Shown: positions 1 through 9,612 of the stretch, piece by piece | Layout: every line of letters begins with the position of its first letter | How positions within the stretch are numbered: the stretch's first letter is position 1 | DNA from: Pirellulaceae bacterium | GTDB taxonomy: Bacteria > Planctomycetota > Planctomycetia > Pirellulales > Pirellulaceae | Reading direction: 5' to 3' | Length of the DNA stretch: 64,000 nucleotides | Assembly: GCA_018402565.1 (NCBI GenBank) | Contig: JAGYIQ010000009.1 | Location: 1 to 64,000, forward strand | The notes under the pieces: model-generated | The model's database searches: none | The model's input: only the letters and a program-made list of their open reading frames with translations | What the model was told of the DNA's origin: nothing | Translations under genes and position numbers: made by a program

Positions 1-98
1 TAGTGGTTAGTGGTTAGCTGTTAGCTGTTAGCTGTTAGCTGTGAGTGGTTAGCTGTGAGTGGTTAGCTGTTAGCTGTGAGTGGTGAGTGGTGAGTGGT
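1..98. repeat. Heptanucleotide tandem array
   Basis: Fourteen consecutive 7-bp units run from the first base. They are a mixture of tagtggt, tagctgt and gagtggt, all in one register. The array lies beyond the 3' end of the S9 peptidase gene and continues off the left edge of the window. It has the form of the short tandemly repeated heptamer (STRR) sequences known from cyanobacteria. No gene is seen in positions 1-219. Confidence 0.9.
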
Positions 99-219
99 GA
101 TCCATGAGTTTCGTGGTTCCCTGCGCCGTGTGGTCACGCCAGACAACCACGCCAGACAAACACTAAAGTGGAACCAGCGGGGTGAGACGGGCGTCTCACC
201 CCGGTCCGCTGGCGAGTCG

Positions 220-2883
220 TTACTCCCGCGTCATAATCATCTGACTATTGCCCATCTGCGGCAATGTTCTCTGCCAGCGGACGACTCGGTTGGTGGCCGT
301 GTCCAGCCAAAACTGGGTGATGTCGGCTGGGCTTTCGAGGTTGACCAAGTCGATGCGGAGGCGTTGCCCCGCTTCGGTATCCTCCAACCCGACCACGCTC
401 AAGCGGCAGGGATGCACTTTGCCCTCATCCAGATTGGCCACATTGACCACCCATTGGCTGCCCGGTTCGCGTGGCAGGCTGCTGACCAGGAAGGTGACTG
501 CCGGTCCAGCACAAAGCAGTGCGCCTTGGTAGGTCATTTCGGAGGATTCGATCTGGCCATCCATGTCAATCGTGCACTGGATGTTTCCGTCGGCGAACTC
601 GGCGGTCAGGACGCGCGGGCTTTGGGCGGTGCGACGAGACCGCGGTTGCAGGGCGTCGGAGTACACCGCTTCGTCCATGATTTCGCCAAAGGGGGAGCGG
701 ATGCGATTGGCGATACTCCAGCCGTCGTCCTGGCGCGAGACGCGGATCTCGGAGTCCATCTTGATGCGGTTGCCATCGGGCAGCTCAAGCGTGATTTGCC
801 ACGTCTCGACACCGGCCTGGATCTGCAGGTCGAGCGGGGGAAGGGCGGGGTCCACGGGCACGGCGGCGGCCGGCGTGTAGGTGACATCTTGGATGTCGAC
901 ACGCAGTTCCTCCAAGCGATTGGCGACTTCTTCGGGCATCTCGGCTTGGAAGCGCCCAGCCAGTTTCTCGGCCAAGAAGCGTTCGACTTCAGCGTACATG
1001 GCCATGCGATTGACCGGTTTGGCGAAGCCGTGACCTTCATCATCCGCCAAGATGTAGCTGACATCATGGCCGCGATCGCGGAGCGCGATAACGATCTGAT
1101 CGGCTTCCGCTTGTTTCACGCGGGGGTCGTTGGCGCCCTGGATGATTAGCAACGGTCGCTGGATGCGTTCGGCCTGAAACAGTGGGCTGGCTTGACGAAT
1201 CAGGGCCTCGCCTTCCGGTGTCCGCGGATCACCGACCATGCCGTAAAGGAACGCGCGAGCGGCCTCCCAATACGGCGGCACGGAGTCCAGCAAGGTGAAC
1301 AAGTTGCTGGGGCCGACGATGTCGACCCCGCAGGCGTACAGTTCGGGAGTGAAGGCCAAACCGGCCAAGGTCGCATAGCCACCGTAGCTGCCGCCCATGA
1401 TCGCGACGCGCTGCGGATCGGCGATCCCTTGCTCGATTAGGTGCTTGACGCCCCAAGTGATATCGTCCTGCATCAACTTGCCCCACTGCAGGTCGCCGGC
1501 GTTTAGGAACGCTTTGCCGTAGCCACCACTGGCGCGAAAGTTCGGTTGCAGGACCGCGTAACCACGATTCGCCAGGAACTGGACCTCGGGGTTGTAACCC
1601 CAATTGTCGCGGGGGCCTTTGGGGCCGCCGTGGACCAAGACAACGATGGGCAAGTTCCGCGGTTCCCGTCCAGCGGGCACGGTCAGATAGCCGGGAATCT
1701 CCAGCCCATCGCTGCTGGGGTACCGCACCGGTACCATGGGCGCCAAGTGCTCCTCGACGGCCTTCAATTCGGGCCGAGGCGTGTATTGATGAATCAATTC
1801 TTTTGTCTTCGCATCGAAGTACCAAGCCTCGGCCGCGTAGCGATCGCCGGACACTGCCACCAAGAACTTTTGATAATCCAATGTCGAGCTCTGGAAGGCG
1901 ATTTCGCGGCCGGGGAACTGCTCTTGCAAGAACTGGTAGTTGGCAGCCCAATCGGGATTCCGCCAATAGTACCGCGTGCGATCGTCGGTGTAGGACGTGG
2001 AGATAATCTGTCGTGTATTGCGATCCAATTGCAGGCCGCCGAAATCGACGCGACCGTCCGGATCACTTTCCACCAACTCCAGGACCAAGGTGCTGGGGTT
2101 CATCTTGAACAGTGTGGAGAGGTTCAGGTCGCCTTTGTTCGTATCCAAATAGAACGCCTCGTTGGTGGCGTCCCAGCCCACGACGGTGGCACTCTCGGTG
2201 ACAGACGTCTCGTAAATCGGAGTCAGCGTCTCGCCGTCTTTTCGCAGCAGGACCGTGTTCCCCTGCTCGTCCGTCCGGCTGAGTAGTCGCAGGTTGTCGT
2301 CCCAATCAAATTCATAACCGGTGATGCGGTCGTTGTTCTCATACAGCAAGGTCAACTGGCCCGAGGCGATGTCCAATTGGTAGAGATCGTGCCAGGCCTT
2401 GTCGCGATCGTTCAGGGCGACCCACATGCGATTGGGGTCTCGCTGACTGACATGCATGATTTGGGCCGTCACGTCCTCGCGTGGGGTCAGGTTCCGCGAG
2501 GCGGGCACTTGGCTGGCCGGCAGCGGACTGGCGTTCGGATCCACCGCAAACACGTTGATGTTCTCGTCGCCGTCTTTATCCTTGACGTACAGCAAGTAGC
2601 GGCCGTCTTCCGTCCAGGCGTACCCGTAGAGCGGTCGCGCCGAGTCGGTCAGTGGCCGCGCTTCCTCGAAGGGCTGATCGAAGGCCTTGACCCACAGGTT
2701 CATGATGCCATTGTAAGGCTTCATGAACGAGATCCACTTGCCGTCGGGACTGAGTTGCCCACCCGAGATTTGCGGATTACCGAAAAATAACTCGCGATCC
2801 AACAAAGGCGTGTCTTGCCCGCGTGTGGTGGTCGCCGATACTATCAACATGAGTAAGCTCGTCAAGAAAATGGGTAGTTTCAT
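220..2883 (-). CDS. Secreted S9-family (prolyl oligopeptidase-like) serine peptidase
   Basis: An 887-residue protein that should cleave short peptides outside the cytoplasm. Residues 1-22 form a signal peptide ending near TTRGQ. A beta-propeller region with WD40/TolB-like motifs spans roughly residues 30-390, and an alpha/beta hydrolase catalytic domain spans roughly 400-640. The nucleophile lies in GGSYGGYA (Ser about 499), the acid in GANDPR (Asp about 586) and the His in DEGHGF (about 618), so the triad is intact and in family order. About 240 residues follow the catalytic domain, which is longer than usual for S9 enzymes; this tail is predicted beta-rich and I do not recognise it. It stands alone, with 158 bp to the imuB-like gene upstream. 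Confidence 0.93.
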   Translation of the reverse strand: MKLPIFLTSLLMLIVSATTTRGQDTPLLDRELFFGNPQISGGQLSPDGKWISFMKPYNGIMNLWVKAFDQPFEEARPLTDSARPLYGYAWTEDGRYLLYVKDKDGDENINVFAVDPNASPLPASQVPASRNLTPREDVTAQIMHVSQRDPNRMWVALNDRDKAWHDLYQLDIASGQLTLLYENNDRITGYEFDWDDNLRLLSRTDEQGNTVLLRKDGETLTPIYETSVTESATVVGWDATNEAFYLDTNKGDLNLSTLFKMNPSTLVLELVESDPDGRVDFGGLQLDRNTRQIISTSYTDDRTRYYWRNPDWAANYQFLQEQFPGREIAFQSSTLDYQKFLVAVSGDRYAAEAWYFDAKTKELIHQYTPRPELKAVEEHLAPMVPVRYPSSDGLEIPGYLTVPAGREPRNLPIVVLVHGGPKGPRDNWGYNPEVQFLANRGYAVLQPNFRASGGYGKAFLNAGDLQWGKLMQDDITWGVKHLIEQGIADPQRVAIMGGSYGGYATLAGLAFTPELYACGVDIVGPSNLFTLLDSVPPYWEAARAFLYGMVGDPRTPEGEALIRQASPLFQAERIQRPLLIIQGANDPRVKQAEADQIVIALRDRGHDVSYILADDEGHGFAKPVNRMAMYAEVERFLAEKLAGRFQAEMPEEVANRLEELRVDIQDVTYTPAAAVPVDPALPPLDLQIQAGVETWQITLELPDGNRIKMDSEIRVSRQDDGWSIANRIRSPFGEIMDEAVYSDALQPRSRRTAQSPRVLTAEFADGNIQCTIDMDGQIESSEMTYQGALLCAGPAVTFLVSSLPREPGSQWVVNVANLDEGKVHPCRLSVVGLEDTEAGQRLRIDLVNLESPADITQFWLDTATNRVVRWQRTLPQMGNSQMIMTRE

Positions 2884-3041
2884 CTCGCGTGGGTCTCTGT
2901 GAGGGGGCGATGGACTGCAAGCAGTTCAGGCCGAAGCCATGAACCTGGCAAGCGGACCCAGCCTGGTCACGAGCGGTTTCAGAAAAATCACCGCTATTCG
3001 GATATTCTCGAGGGATTGTAGCCACTGACAAGGTGACGGTC

Positions 3042-4679
3042 TCAGGCGAAATCGCCTTGCAGCCACCAACGTCCCGTACCAATTTCTTGGAAAATCCAAA
3101 ATCGTTCGCCGGTCTCGGTTTGCACACGAAAATAGTCGCGTCGTTCCCAGCGTCCCTCCCACCATTGGGACTCGATCCGCTCCGGTCCGACCGCCTGTTG
3201 GACTCGTTGGCTGTTACCGGGCAGTGACAAAACGGCGGGCACCCAAGCCGTCGTCCCTGGCAACTGAAACTTTTGGGCGGCGGGGTTGGCCAGCGGCCGA
3301 GGGGGGTGGTACAACCGCGTGGGTCGCTCGAGCAGGCCGTGGGGTTGGGTCGTGGTTTGTCGCCCGCGCGGCTTGGCGGATGTTTGTCGCCGGACTTGGA
3401 CTCGCGGGACAAAACCTCGTTCGGGCAACGCCTGCGGCACCCAACGCTTTTGCAGGACGTGGTCGGCCCCCAACCGCGCGGCGAGTCGATCGAGGAGCGT
3501 GGCGCGGTGACGCAAGCGGGTGTCCGCACTGTCGGCAAACAGCCACTGTTGCTGCGGTTTGTCGGTGGCGATCAATGGGATCAGGACGTGCACGGCTTTG
3601 ACCTCGGCGGGCAGTTGCACTCGTTCCCACTGCAACTGCAAGAGGGACTGCAGGTAGTCGCTGTCCTGAATCGGTTGGACCAATCGCAGTGAAAAGTGCA
3701 GCGGCGGTCGATCGGCGACGAACCATTGGCACTCCAGCGACATCACGCCACTCTGCAGTGCGGAGATTCGCGGGAGCAACTCGGCCAACAAGTCGCGAAC
3801 GTGATGCTGCAGGACTTCGACGTCGGTCGTCGGGTACTCCAGATTCCGCCAGCTATGAAAGGTGGTCTCTGCCGCGCAGACTTGGATTTTCTCTTTGCTC
3901 TCCCCGGCCATTTCTGCCAACCGCCAGTTCAATTCCGAGCCGAAGCGGGCGGGCAGGCTGTCGGCCGGCAATTGCCACACCTGCTCGATCCGCTCGATGC
4001 CCAAATCCGCAAATTTTTGGCAGGTGTCCGCGTCCACTCGCAGCGCGGCGATTGGCAATTGGCCGATCGCCGCCTGTTGGGCCGCGCCCGTGATCGCGGC
4101 CAAAGCGGCCTGAGCGGAGGGACCAGGGCCGCCACGCACCAGCGAATCGGGCAGGGCCGTCAGGTCGCCGTAGACGGCCAAAGCCCAGGCGGCAGCCCAG
4201 TGATCCGCAATCACGCCGCGGACCTCATAACCGAGGGACTGGCAGTAGTCGGCGACCTGTTCCAGCAAGCCGGCCTCGCCGCCGAAGAATTTGTGGGTCT
4301 TGCCGATGTCCAACAACAGCGTGTCAAGAAACGGGCGATGGGGATTGGCGGGGCGGAGGCCGCAGTACGGCGTGAACCGCTGGCACTGGACCGCCAACTG
4401 CTCGAGTGCCGCCACGTCGCCCTCCGGGTCGATCGCCTGCACGTACCCGGAAAATTGGCGTTTGGCCTCCATCAAGGGCATCCCTAGCTGGATGCCTTGC
4501 TCTCGCGCCAGCTCATTGCAGGCCCACACGCAGCGGGCTTGGCGACCGGACTTGCCGTAGAGCACGATGGGCTGCTGCCGCAGTTCCGGCTGTTCATGAC
4601 AGAGCCGCTGCATGGGCCACTGGGGCAGGTGCAGGCAGAGGATACGTTCGACGAGCGGGTGGGGCGAGTTCCGGTTCAT
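3042..4679 (-). CDS. imuB: ImuB-like Y-family DNA polymerase homologue
   Basis: A 545-residue protein related to Y-family translesion polymerases, of the ImuB type that in other bacteria acts as a non-catalytic adaptor between the beta clamp, ImuA and DnaE2. The N-terminus reads RILCLHLPQWPMQRL, where true polymerases have an acidic DxD-type metal site, so it is probably catalytically dead. The C-terminal part ends in the conserved ERFWIFQE and WWLQGDFA type tail. I chose the ATG at 4679 because it overlaps the stop of imuA as ATGA, which implies translational coupling. A longer reading to 4811 would run deep into imuA. No dnaE2 is in the window. Confidence 0.88.
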   Translation of the reverse strand: MNRNSPHPLVERILCLHLPQWPMQRLCHEQPELRQQPIVLYGKSGRQARCVWACNELAREQGIQLGMPLMEAKRQFSGYVQAIDPEGDVAALEQLAVQCQRFTPYCGLRPANPHRPFLDTLLLDIGKTHKFFGGEAGLLEQVADYCQSLGYEVRGVIADHWAAAWALAVYGDLTALPDSLVRGGPGPSAQAALAAITGAAQQAAIGQLPIAALRVDADTCQKFADLGIERIEQVWQLPADSLPARFGSELNWRLAEMAGESKEKIQVCAAETTFHSWRNLEYPTTDVEVLQHHVRDLLAELLPRISALQSGVMSLECQWFVADRPPLHFSLRLVQPIQDSDYLQSLLQLQWERVQLPAEVKAVHVLIPLIATDKPQQQWLFADSADTRLRHRATLLDRLAARLGADHVLQKRWVPQALPERGFVPRVQVRRQTSAKPRGRQTTTQPHGLLERPTRLYHPPRPLANPAAQKFQLPGTTAWVPAVLSLPGNSQRVQQAVGPERIESQWWEGRWERRDYFRVQTETGERFWIFQEIGTGRWWLQGDFA

Positions 4680-5662
4680 GAGCCGCGTCTCGCTGCGGAA
4701 CGTTGTTCGTGCGGAGCCGTCGATCGCTGCCCGGTCGGAGCATTCGTTGGCAGGGCGGCTGTGGGCGTGCCCGCAGCAGCCGAGTCGCTGGCGCCGGGCT
4801 TGGTGAACCACGGGTCGCTGGGGCGCGGCAGGCGTTGTTGCAGGAACACCGAGGGGACGCCGGGCTCCAAAGGGTCGTGGTGGTTGTGGATTTCCAGTTG
4901 CAGCGGGGGGCGTTCGAACCGCCCCACACCACGCTGGGCCACGACTTGCACGATCCAGTTTTCGGCACTGCCGGGCCAGTTTTCAGCACTGCTGGGCCAG
5001 TTTTCGGCACTGTTTGGTACCGCGTCGGCGACTCGAGGATGGCTGACCAACCAGTGAGAATGGGGGTTGGGGCGGACTTCCAATTGCAGCGTCGCCCAAG
5101 TCGGATGCCCCAGGACCTTGGCCGGTCGCTGCAGCAGTCCCACCGTCTGGCCACGCTCGGCTGCCAATTGCCAGCGTCGCTGGTAGCGTTTATCCAGCTT
5201 ATCGATGGCGGTCCAGACAGCCGCCACGGCGCGATCGGCCAACGCTTGCTCCAAGGCCCACAGGTGGTCCTCTTCCGATTGGGGGTGGACAAACAGGACA
5301 TTCTCCAGGTCCACGCCCAGTGATAAAAGTAGGGCCGGGTAAAAGGTCTGCTGGCGATCGATAATCACCAACAGGCCATCGTCGCCGCAGACGGCTCGCG
5401 CCAAGATCATCGCCAGAGCCGTCGCACCGGAGCCGCGACCTGAGGCGATCAGCTCCACGGTTTGGCCGCGGACCAGCCCACCTTGCGGGAACCAGTCGTC
5501 AAAGGCGGGGCAGCCCGTCGACAGACCCTCGATCGCGCTGCCGGAGGTGATGGATGCCAAGCCCGCAACACCAGCCGATTGGAGTTGTTTCTGCAACGCT
5601 TGCAGGCGCTGCTCGCGGCTGGCGGTCACTGTTTCACTCTCACTTGGTTTCGGGCCACTCAT
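4676..5662 (-). CDS. imuA: ImuA-like RecA-fold protein
   Basis: A 328-residue RecA-like protein, first gene of a two-gene lesion-bypass cassette with imuB. The N-terminal helix (to about residue 35) is followed by a RecA-fold core with FDDWFPQGGLVRGQTVEL. The loop GRGSGATA sits where Walker A should be but lacks the Lys, so ATP binding is uncertain. LLVIIDRQQTFYP resembles the RecA strand region. Three SAENWP-type repeats occur near residues 215-235, encoded by a 21-bp tandem repeat. In other bacteria imuA is LexA-controlled; I could not identify a clear SOS box in the 430-bp divergent gap upstream, so regulation is open. Confidence 0.85.
   Translation of the reverse strand: MSGPKPSESETVTASREQRLQALQKQLQSAGVAGLASITSGSAIEGLSTGCPAFDDWFPQGGLVRGQTVELIASGRGSGATALAMILARAVCGDDGLLVIIDRQQTFYPALLLSLGVDLENVLFVHPQSEEDHLWALEQALADRAVAAVWTAIDKLDKRYQRRWQLAAERGQTVGLLQRPAKVLGHPTWATLQLEVRPNPHSHWLVSHPRVADAVPNSAENWPSSAENWPGSAENWIVQVVAQRGVGRFERPPLQLEIHNHHDPLEPGVPSVFLQQRLPRPSDPWFTKPGASDSAAAGTPTAALPTNAPTGQRSTAPHEQRSAARRGS
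4955..5017. repeat. In-frame 21-bp tandem repeat inside imuA
   Basis: Three 21-bp units starting ccagttttcggcactg lie head to tail at 4955, 4976 and 4997. They keep the imuA frame and encode three copies of a seven-residue SAENWP-containing motif. The nucleotide identity is high, so the expansion looks recent. Confidence 0.9.
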
Positions 5663-5694
5663 TGGCTAGTCCCTGTTGGTTCGGTGTTCCTAGG

Positions 5695-5777
5695 GTGTGG
5701 TAGAGGGGGCAGGAGTCAATTGCCGGAACGGCCCTGCGGGTACTGTGCGCAGTTGACTTCTGACCCCATCACCACAC
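5695..5777. repeat. REP/MITE-like inverted repeat, copy 1 (imperfect)
   Basis: An 83-bp element with imperfect inverted arms. It opens with gtgtggtagaggggg and closes with gaccccatcaccacac, with caatt/agttg at the inner arm ends. It has the same layout and loop words (ccggaacggccctgcggg) as the element at 31492-31575. It lies in the 430-bp gap between the divergent imuA and BNR-protein genes; I see no gene in the rest of that gap (5663-6092). Confidence 0.85.
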
Positions 5778-6092
5778 CTCAATGTAACACGGGGCGAGCG
5801 GCGTCACAATCAAATTTCGCGAATGCTCACGACCTGCCGCAAAGAACCGGCACCGATCGAGGACCACCCACCGAGGACGGCTGCTAAAATTCAGCCAGCG
5901 GAAAAGTCTAGCCAACCGCCCGGGGAGCAATTAGGGTGGGACGACTGGCCAGCCCTGCGGTCACCCGAGCTGGGACGCAGACCGGTCGCTACACGATCAC
6001 TGGCCCCGATCACTGGCCCCGATTACTGGCCCCGATTTTCTGGGAGCTTGAACCTCCCCGAGACCCGCCCTGGACCCACGAGAATCTTCACG

Positions 6093-9000
6093 ATGCCCAC
6101 AAATAACCTGGATCAAGTGACTGTCCCGATCGCCGCTTGGGGCGCTGCCCGCACCGAGCGACGGCACCCAGACCCGCGGGTGGATGCTGGCGACCTGGGA
6201 AGTGGCCGGCCGAGCCGTGGCGGTTACCGACCGGCCTGGGTCAAACGCGGCCTTGTCAGCTTGGCGCTGAGCAGCCTGGCGTGGCTGCTTTCCAGTCCTG
6301 CGACCGGGTGGGCTCAAGACTCGGATCAACCGGCGGACGAGGCGCCCGGGTTGAACTCGGGTTTGGTCTCGCCGTTGGCGTTTCGCAACATCGGCCCGGC
6401 ACTGATGTCGGGTCGCATCGGCGACATCGTGGTCGATCCGCAGCAACCCTCCACTTGGTACGTGGCCGCTTCGTCGGGTGGTGTGTGGAAGACCGAGAAC
6501 CGCGGCGTGACGTGGCAACCCATTTTTGATCAATACGGTTCTTATTCGATTGGCTGCTTGGCCCTGGACCCGCAGGATCGCTTCACGCTCTGGGTTGGCA
6601 CCGGCGAGAACAACTCGCAGCGAAGTGTGGGTTACGGCGACGGCCTCTACAAGTCGATCGACGGCGGTCGATCGTTCACCAAGATGGGCCTGGGTGATAG
6701 CCAGCACATTGGAAAAATAATCGTACATCCCACCAATTCACAGGTTGTGTACGTCGCTGCGCAAGGTCCACTCTGGAGCGATGGCGGCGATCGCGGCTTG
6801 TATCGCACCAGCGACGGGGGCCAAACCTGGGACAAGATCTTGGACATCAGTCCGCAGACCGGCATCAATGAAGTTCACTTCGACCCCCAAAATCCCGAGA
6901 TCCTCTATGCCTCGTCCTATCAACGCCGCCGCCACACGTGGGTGCTGATCAATGGGGGTCCCGAGTCGACGATCTACAAGTCCACGGATGGTGGGGACAC
7001 ATGGCGGAAGATCAATCGCGGCCTACCTGGCGGCGATTTGGGACGCATCGGTCTGGCCGTCTCGCCGATCAATCCCGAAGTCGTCTACGCGGTGGTCGAG
7101 GCGACGGGTGACAGCAGCGGCTTCTATCGCAGTGCCGATCGCGGCGAATCGTGGCAGCGGATGAGCAATTACGTCTCCGGCAGCCCGCAGTATTACCAAG
7201 AAATCGTCGCCTGCCCGCACCAACTGGATCGCATTTACTCACTCGATACGTACATGATGGTCAGCGAAGACGGTGGCCGCAATTTTCAACGTCTGGGGGA
7301 AGCCGATAAACATGTCGACAACCACGCCATGGTGATCGATCCACAGGACCCCAACCACCTGTTGATCGGTTGTGACGGCGGAGTCTATGAAACGTGGGAC
7401 CGCGGTGCGACCTACGACTTCAAAGCCAACTTGCCCATCACGCAGTTTTACAAGGTCGCTGTGTCCAACGAGCGGCCGTTCTACTACGTCTACGGCGGTA
7501 CTCAGGATAACGCGACGCAAGGCGGACCCTCGCGGACCACCAATTCACATGGCATTCGCAACAGCGACTGGTTTATCACCGTTTTTGGCGATGGCTTCGG
7601 ACCTGCAGTGGACCCCACCGACCCCGACACGATCTATTCGCAGTGGCAGTACGGTGGCTTGGTCCGCTTCGATCGTCGCTCGGGTGAAACCGTCGACATC
7701 AAGCCGCAAGAGGCGGCCGATGGGCCACCGCTCCGCTGGAATTGGGACTCCCCGCTGTTGATCTCGCCGCACCAGCCGCAGCGGATCTACTACGGCTCGC
7801 AAATCCTGTTTCGCAGCGACGATCGCGGGGATTCTTGGACGCCGATCAGTGGCGATCTGAGCCGCGGCCTCGATCGCAACCAACTCAAGGTCATGGGCAA
7901 GGTCTGGGGCGTGGACGCAGTGGCCAAAAATAGCTCGACATCCTTGTACGGCAATCTGGTCGCCCTGGCCGAGTCGCCGTTGGTCGCCGATCGATTGATC
8001 ACCGGTAGCGACGATGGGCTGGTGCAAATCACTTCCGATGGCGGACAAACTTGGAAGTCCATCGATCGGTTCGGCAACTTGGACGTGCCCGAGTACGGCT
8101 ACATCAACGACATCGAGGCCGACCACTTTGACGCCAACACACTCTATGTCGCCATCAACAATCACAAGCGCGGCGACTTTCGACCTTATTTGGTCAAGTC
8201 GACCGATCTGGGTGAGACCTGGACGGACATCACGGGCAACCTGCCCGCTCGTGGCAGCGTCTACAGCATCCGCCAGGACCACGTGAAGCCGGAGTTGCTG
8301 TTCTGCGGCACGGAATTCGGTTGCTTCTTTACCGTTGACGGCGGTCGCAAGTGGATCCAGCTCAAGAGCGGGTTGCCCACGATCGCCATTCGCGACATCA
8401 AGATCCAGCGTCAGCAGAACGACTTGGTCTTGGGTTCGTTCGGTCGCGGAATCTTGATCCTGGATGACTATTCTCCGCTACGCGAATTATCGGTCGACCT
8501 GCTGAAGACGGACCACGTGTTCCCCATCAAGACTGGGCAAATGTACCGCGAGGTTTCGCCCTTGGCCCTTAGCGGCAAGGCCTTTCAAGGAGCCAACTTC
8601 TTCACGGCACCCAATCCCGCTTACGGTGTGACGTTCACCTTCCATTTTCAGTCTGCCCTGCAGACTGAAAAGCAGAAGCGTCAACAGGCCGATGCCAAAC
8701 GCCACGCCGCGGGACAAGACGTGCCCTACCCCACTTGGGAGGCGCTCAAGGCCGAAGATCGCGAGAGCCCGCCGCAACGCTGGTTGACCATTCGCGATAC
8801 GGCCGGCCAAGTCGTGCGTCGGCAGCCCGTCAGCACCGGCCAAGGTCTGGTGCGGACCACTTGGGATTACCGCTACGCGGGTCTGGGAAGCGGACGTCGC
8901 GGTGGTAATGGTCCATTGGCCGCGCCCGGTCAGTACACTGTGGAAGTGGAGCAACGCGTGGGCGACGAGATCATCGCCGTGATTCCGCCCACTTCGTTTG

Positions 9001-9506
9001 ATATCGAACCGATCAACTTCGCCGATCTGACGGCCCAGCAGCGTCAGGAAGTGATCGACTTCTGTCGTCAGGCGGGGCAGTTGGCCAACACCGTGCAAGC
9101 GGCCAGCCAACTCATCGCCACAGCCCGCGGTCAATTGACGGAGCTCGAGGGTCTGACCGCCACCGCTCCGCAAGTCGATCCGGCCCTGTGGAATGAAGTC
9201 CGCAACTTGCAGCTTCGCTTGCTGGACCTGGAGGAAAAACTGACCGGTGACCCGACGCGGCCGCGGCGAAACGAAGACGCCCTGCCCGGTCTGCAAGGCC
9301 GCCTGCAAACGGCCTTGGGTGGCGCTCTCAACAGCACGACTGGACCGACCACCACGCATCGCCAACAGTACGACATCGCCGCCGGGCAATTCGCCGAACT
9401 GGAGAGCCAGCTGCGACCACTGTTGGAGCGTCAGGTGCCCAAACTGCTGCGGCAATTCGATGAAGCCGGCGCACCCTGGACCAGCGGCCGCGGGCTACCG
9501 AAGTAA
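6093..9506 (+). CDS. Large secreted BNR/sortilin-like repeat protein
   Basis: An 1137-residue exported protein of the glycosyl-hydrolase-like BNR repeat family; enzymatic activity cannot be inferred. From the ATG at 6093 there is a long N-region and then a hydrophobic segment (about residues 47-74) ending in TGWAQ, a signal peptide or anchor. The mature part starts with FRNIGPALMSGRIGDI, the family hallmark, and carries several Asp-box motifs (TSDGGQTWDKI, STDGGDTWRKI, SADRGESW, TSDGGQTWKSI, STDLGETW, TVDGGRKW) that mark beta-propeller blades up to about residue 790. The last 250 residues are helical and probably coiled. A reading from 5823 is open but adds about 90 low-complexity residues. 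A GTG at 6180 is an alternative start closer to the signal peptide. Confidence 0.88.
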   Translation: MPTNNLDQVTVPIAAWGAARTERRHPDPRVDAGDLGSGRPSRGGYRPAWVKRGLVSLALSSLAWLLSSPATGWAQDSDQPADEAPGLNSGLVSPLAFRNIGPALMSGRIGDIVVDPQQPSTWYVAASSGGVWKTENRGVTWQPIFDQYGSYSIGCLALDPQDRFTLWVGTGENNSQRSVGYGDGLYKSIDGGRSFTKMGLGDSQHIGKIIVHPTNSQVVYVAAQGPLWSDGGDRGLYRTSDGGQTWDKILDISPQTGINEVHFDPQNPEILYASSYQRRRHTWVLINGGPESTIYKSTDGGDTWRKINRGLPGGDLGRIGLAVSPINPEVVYAVVEATGDSSGFYRSADRGESWQRMSNYVSGSPQYYQEIVACPHQLDRIYSLDTYMMVSEDGGRNFQRLGEADKHVDNHAMVIDPQDPNHLLIGCDGGVYETWDRGATYDFKANLPITQFYKVAVSNERPFYYVYGGTQDNATQGGPSRTTNSHGIRNSDWFITVFGDGFGPAVDPTDPDTIYSQWQYGGLVRFDRRSGETVDIKPQEAADGPPLRWNWDSPLLISPHQPQRIYYGSQILFRSDDRGDSWTPISGDLSRGLDRNQLKVMGKVWGVDAVAKNSSTSLYGNLVALAESPLVADRLITGSDDGLVQITSDGGQTWKSIDRFGNLDVPEYGYINDIEADHFDANTLYVAINNHKRGDFRPYLVKSTDLGETWTDITGNLPARGSVYSIRQDHVKPELLFCGTEFGCFFTVDGGRKWIQLKSGLPTIAIRDIKIQRQQNDLVLGSFGRGILILDDYSPLRELSVDLLKTDHVFPIKTGQMYREVSPLALSGKAFQGANFFTAPNPAYGVTFTFHFQSALQTEKQKRQQADAKRHAAGQDVPYPTWEALKAEDRESPPQRWLTIRDTAGQVVRRQPVSTGQGLVRTTWDYRYAGLGSGRRGGNGPLAAPGQYTVEVEQRVGDEIIAVIPPTSFDIEPINFADLTAQQRQEVIDFCRQAGQLANTVQAASQLIATARGQLTELEGLTATAPQVDPALWNEVRNLQLRLLDLEEKLTGDPTRPRRNEDALPGLQGRLQTALGGALNSTTGPTTTHRQQYDIAAGQFAELESQLRPLLERQVPKLLRQFDEAGAPWTSGRGLPK

Positions 9507-9612
9507 GCGCGCGACGGGATTTAGCCGCGGCGATTCACGAAATATTCCAGCGTAACCGGGTCACCCGCCATTCCTGGCAGGGGCGGTGCGCCCGCTTGGC
9601 GGAGCCATTCGC

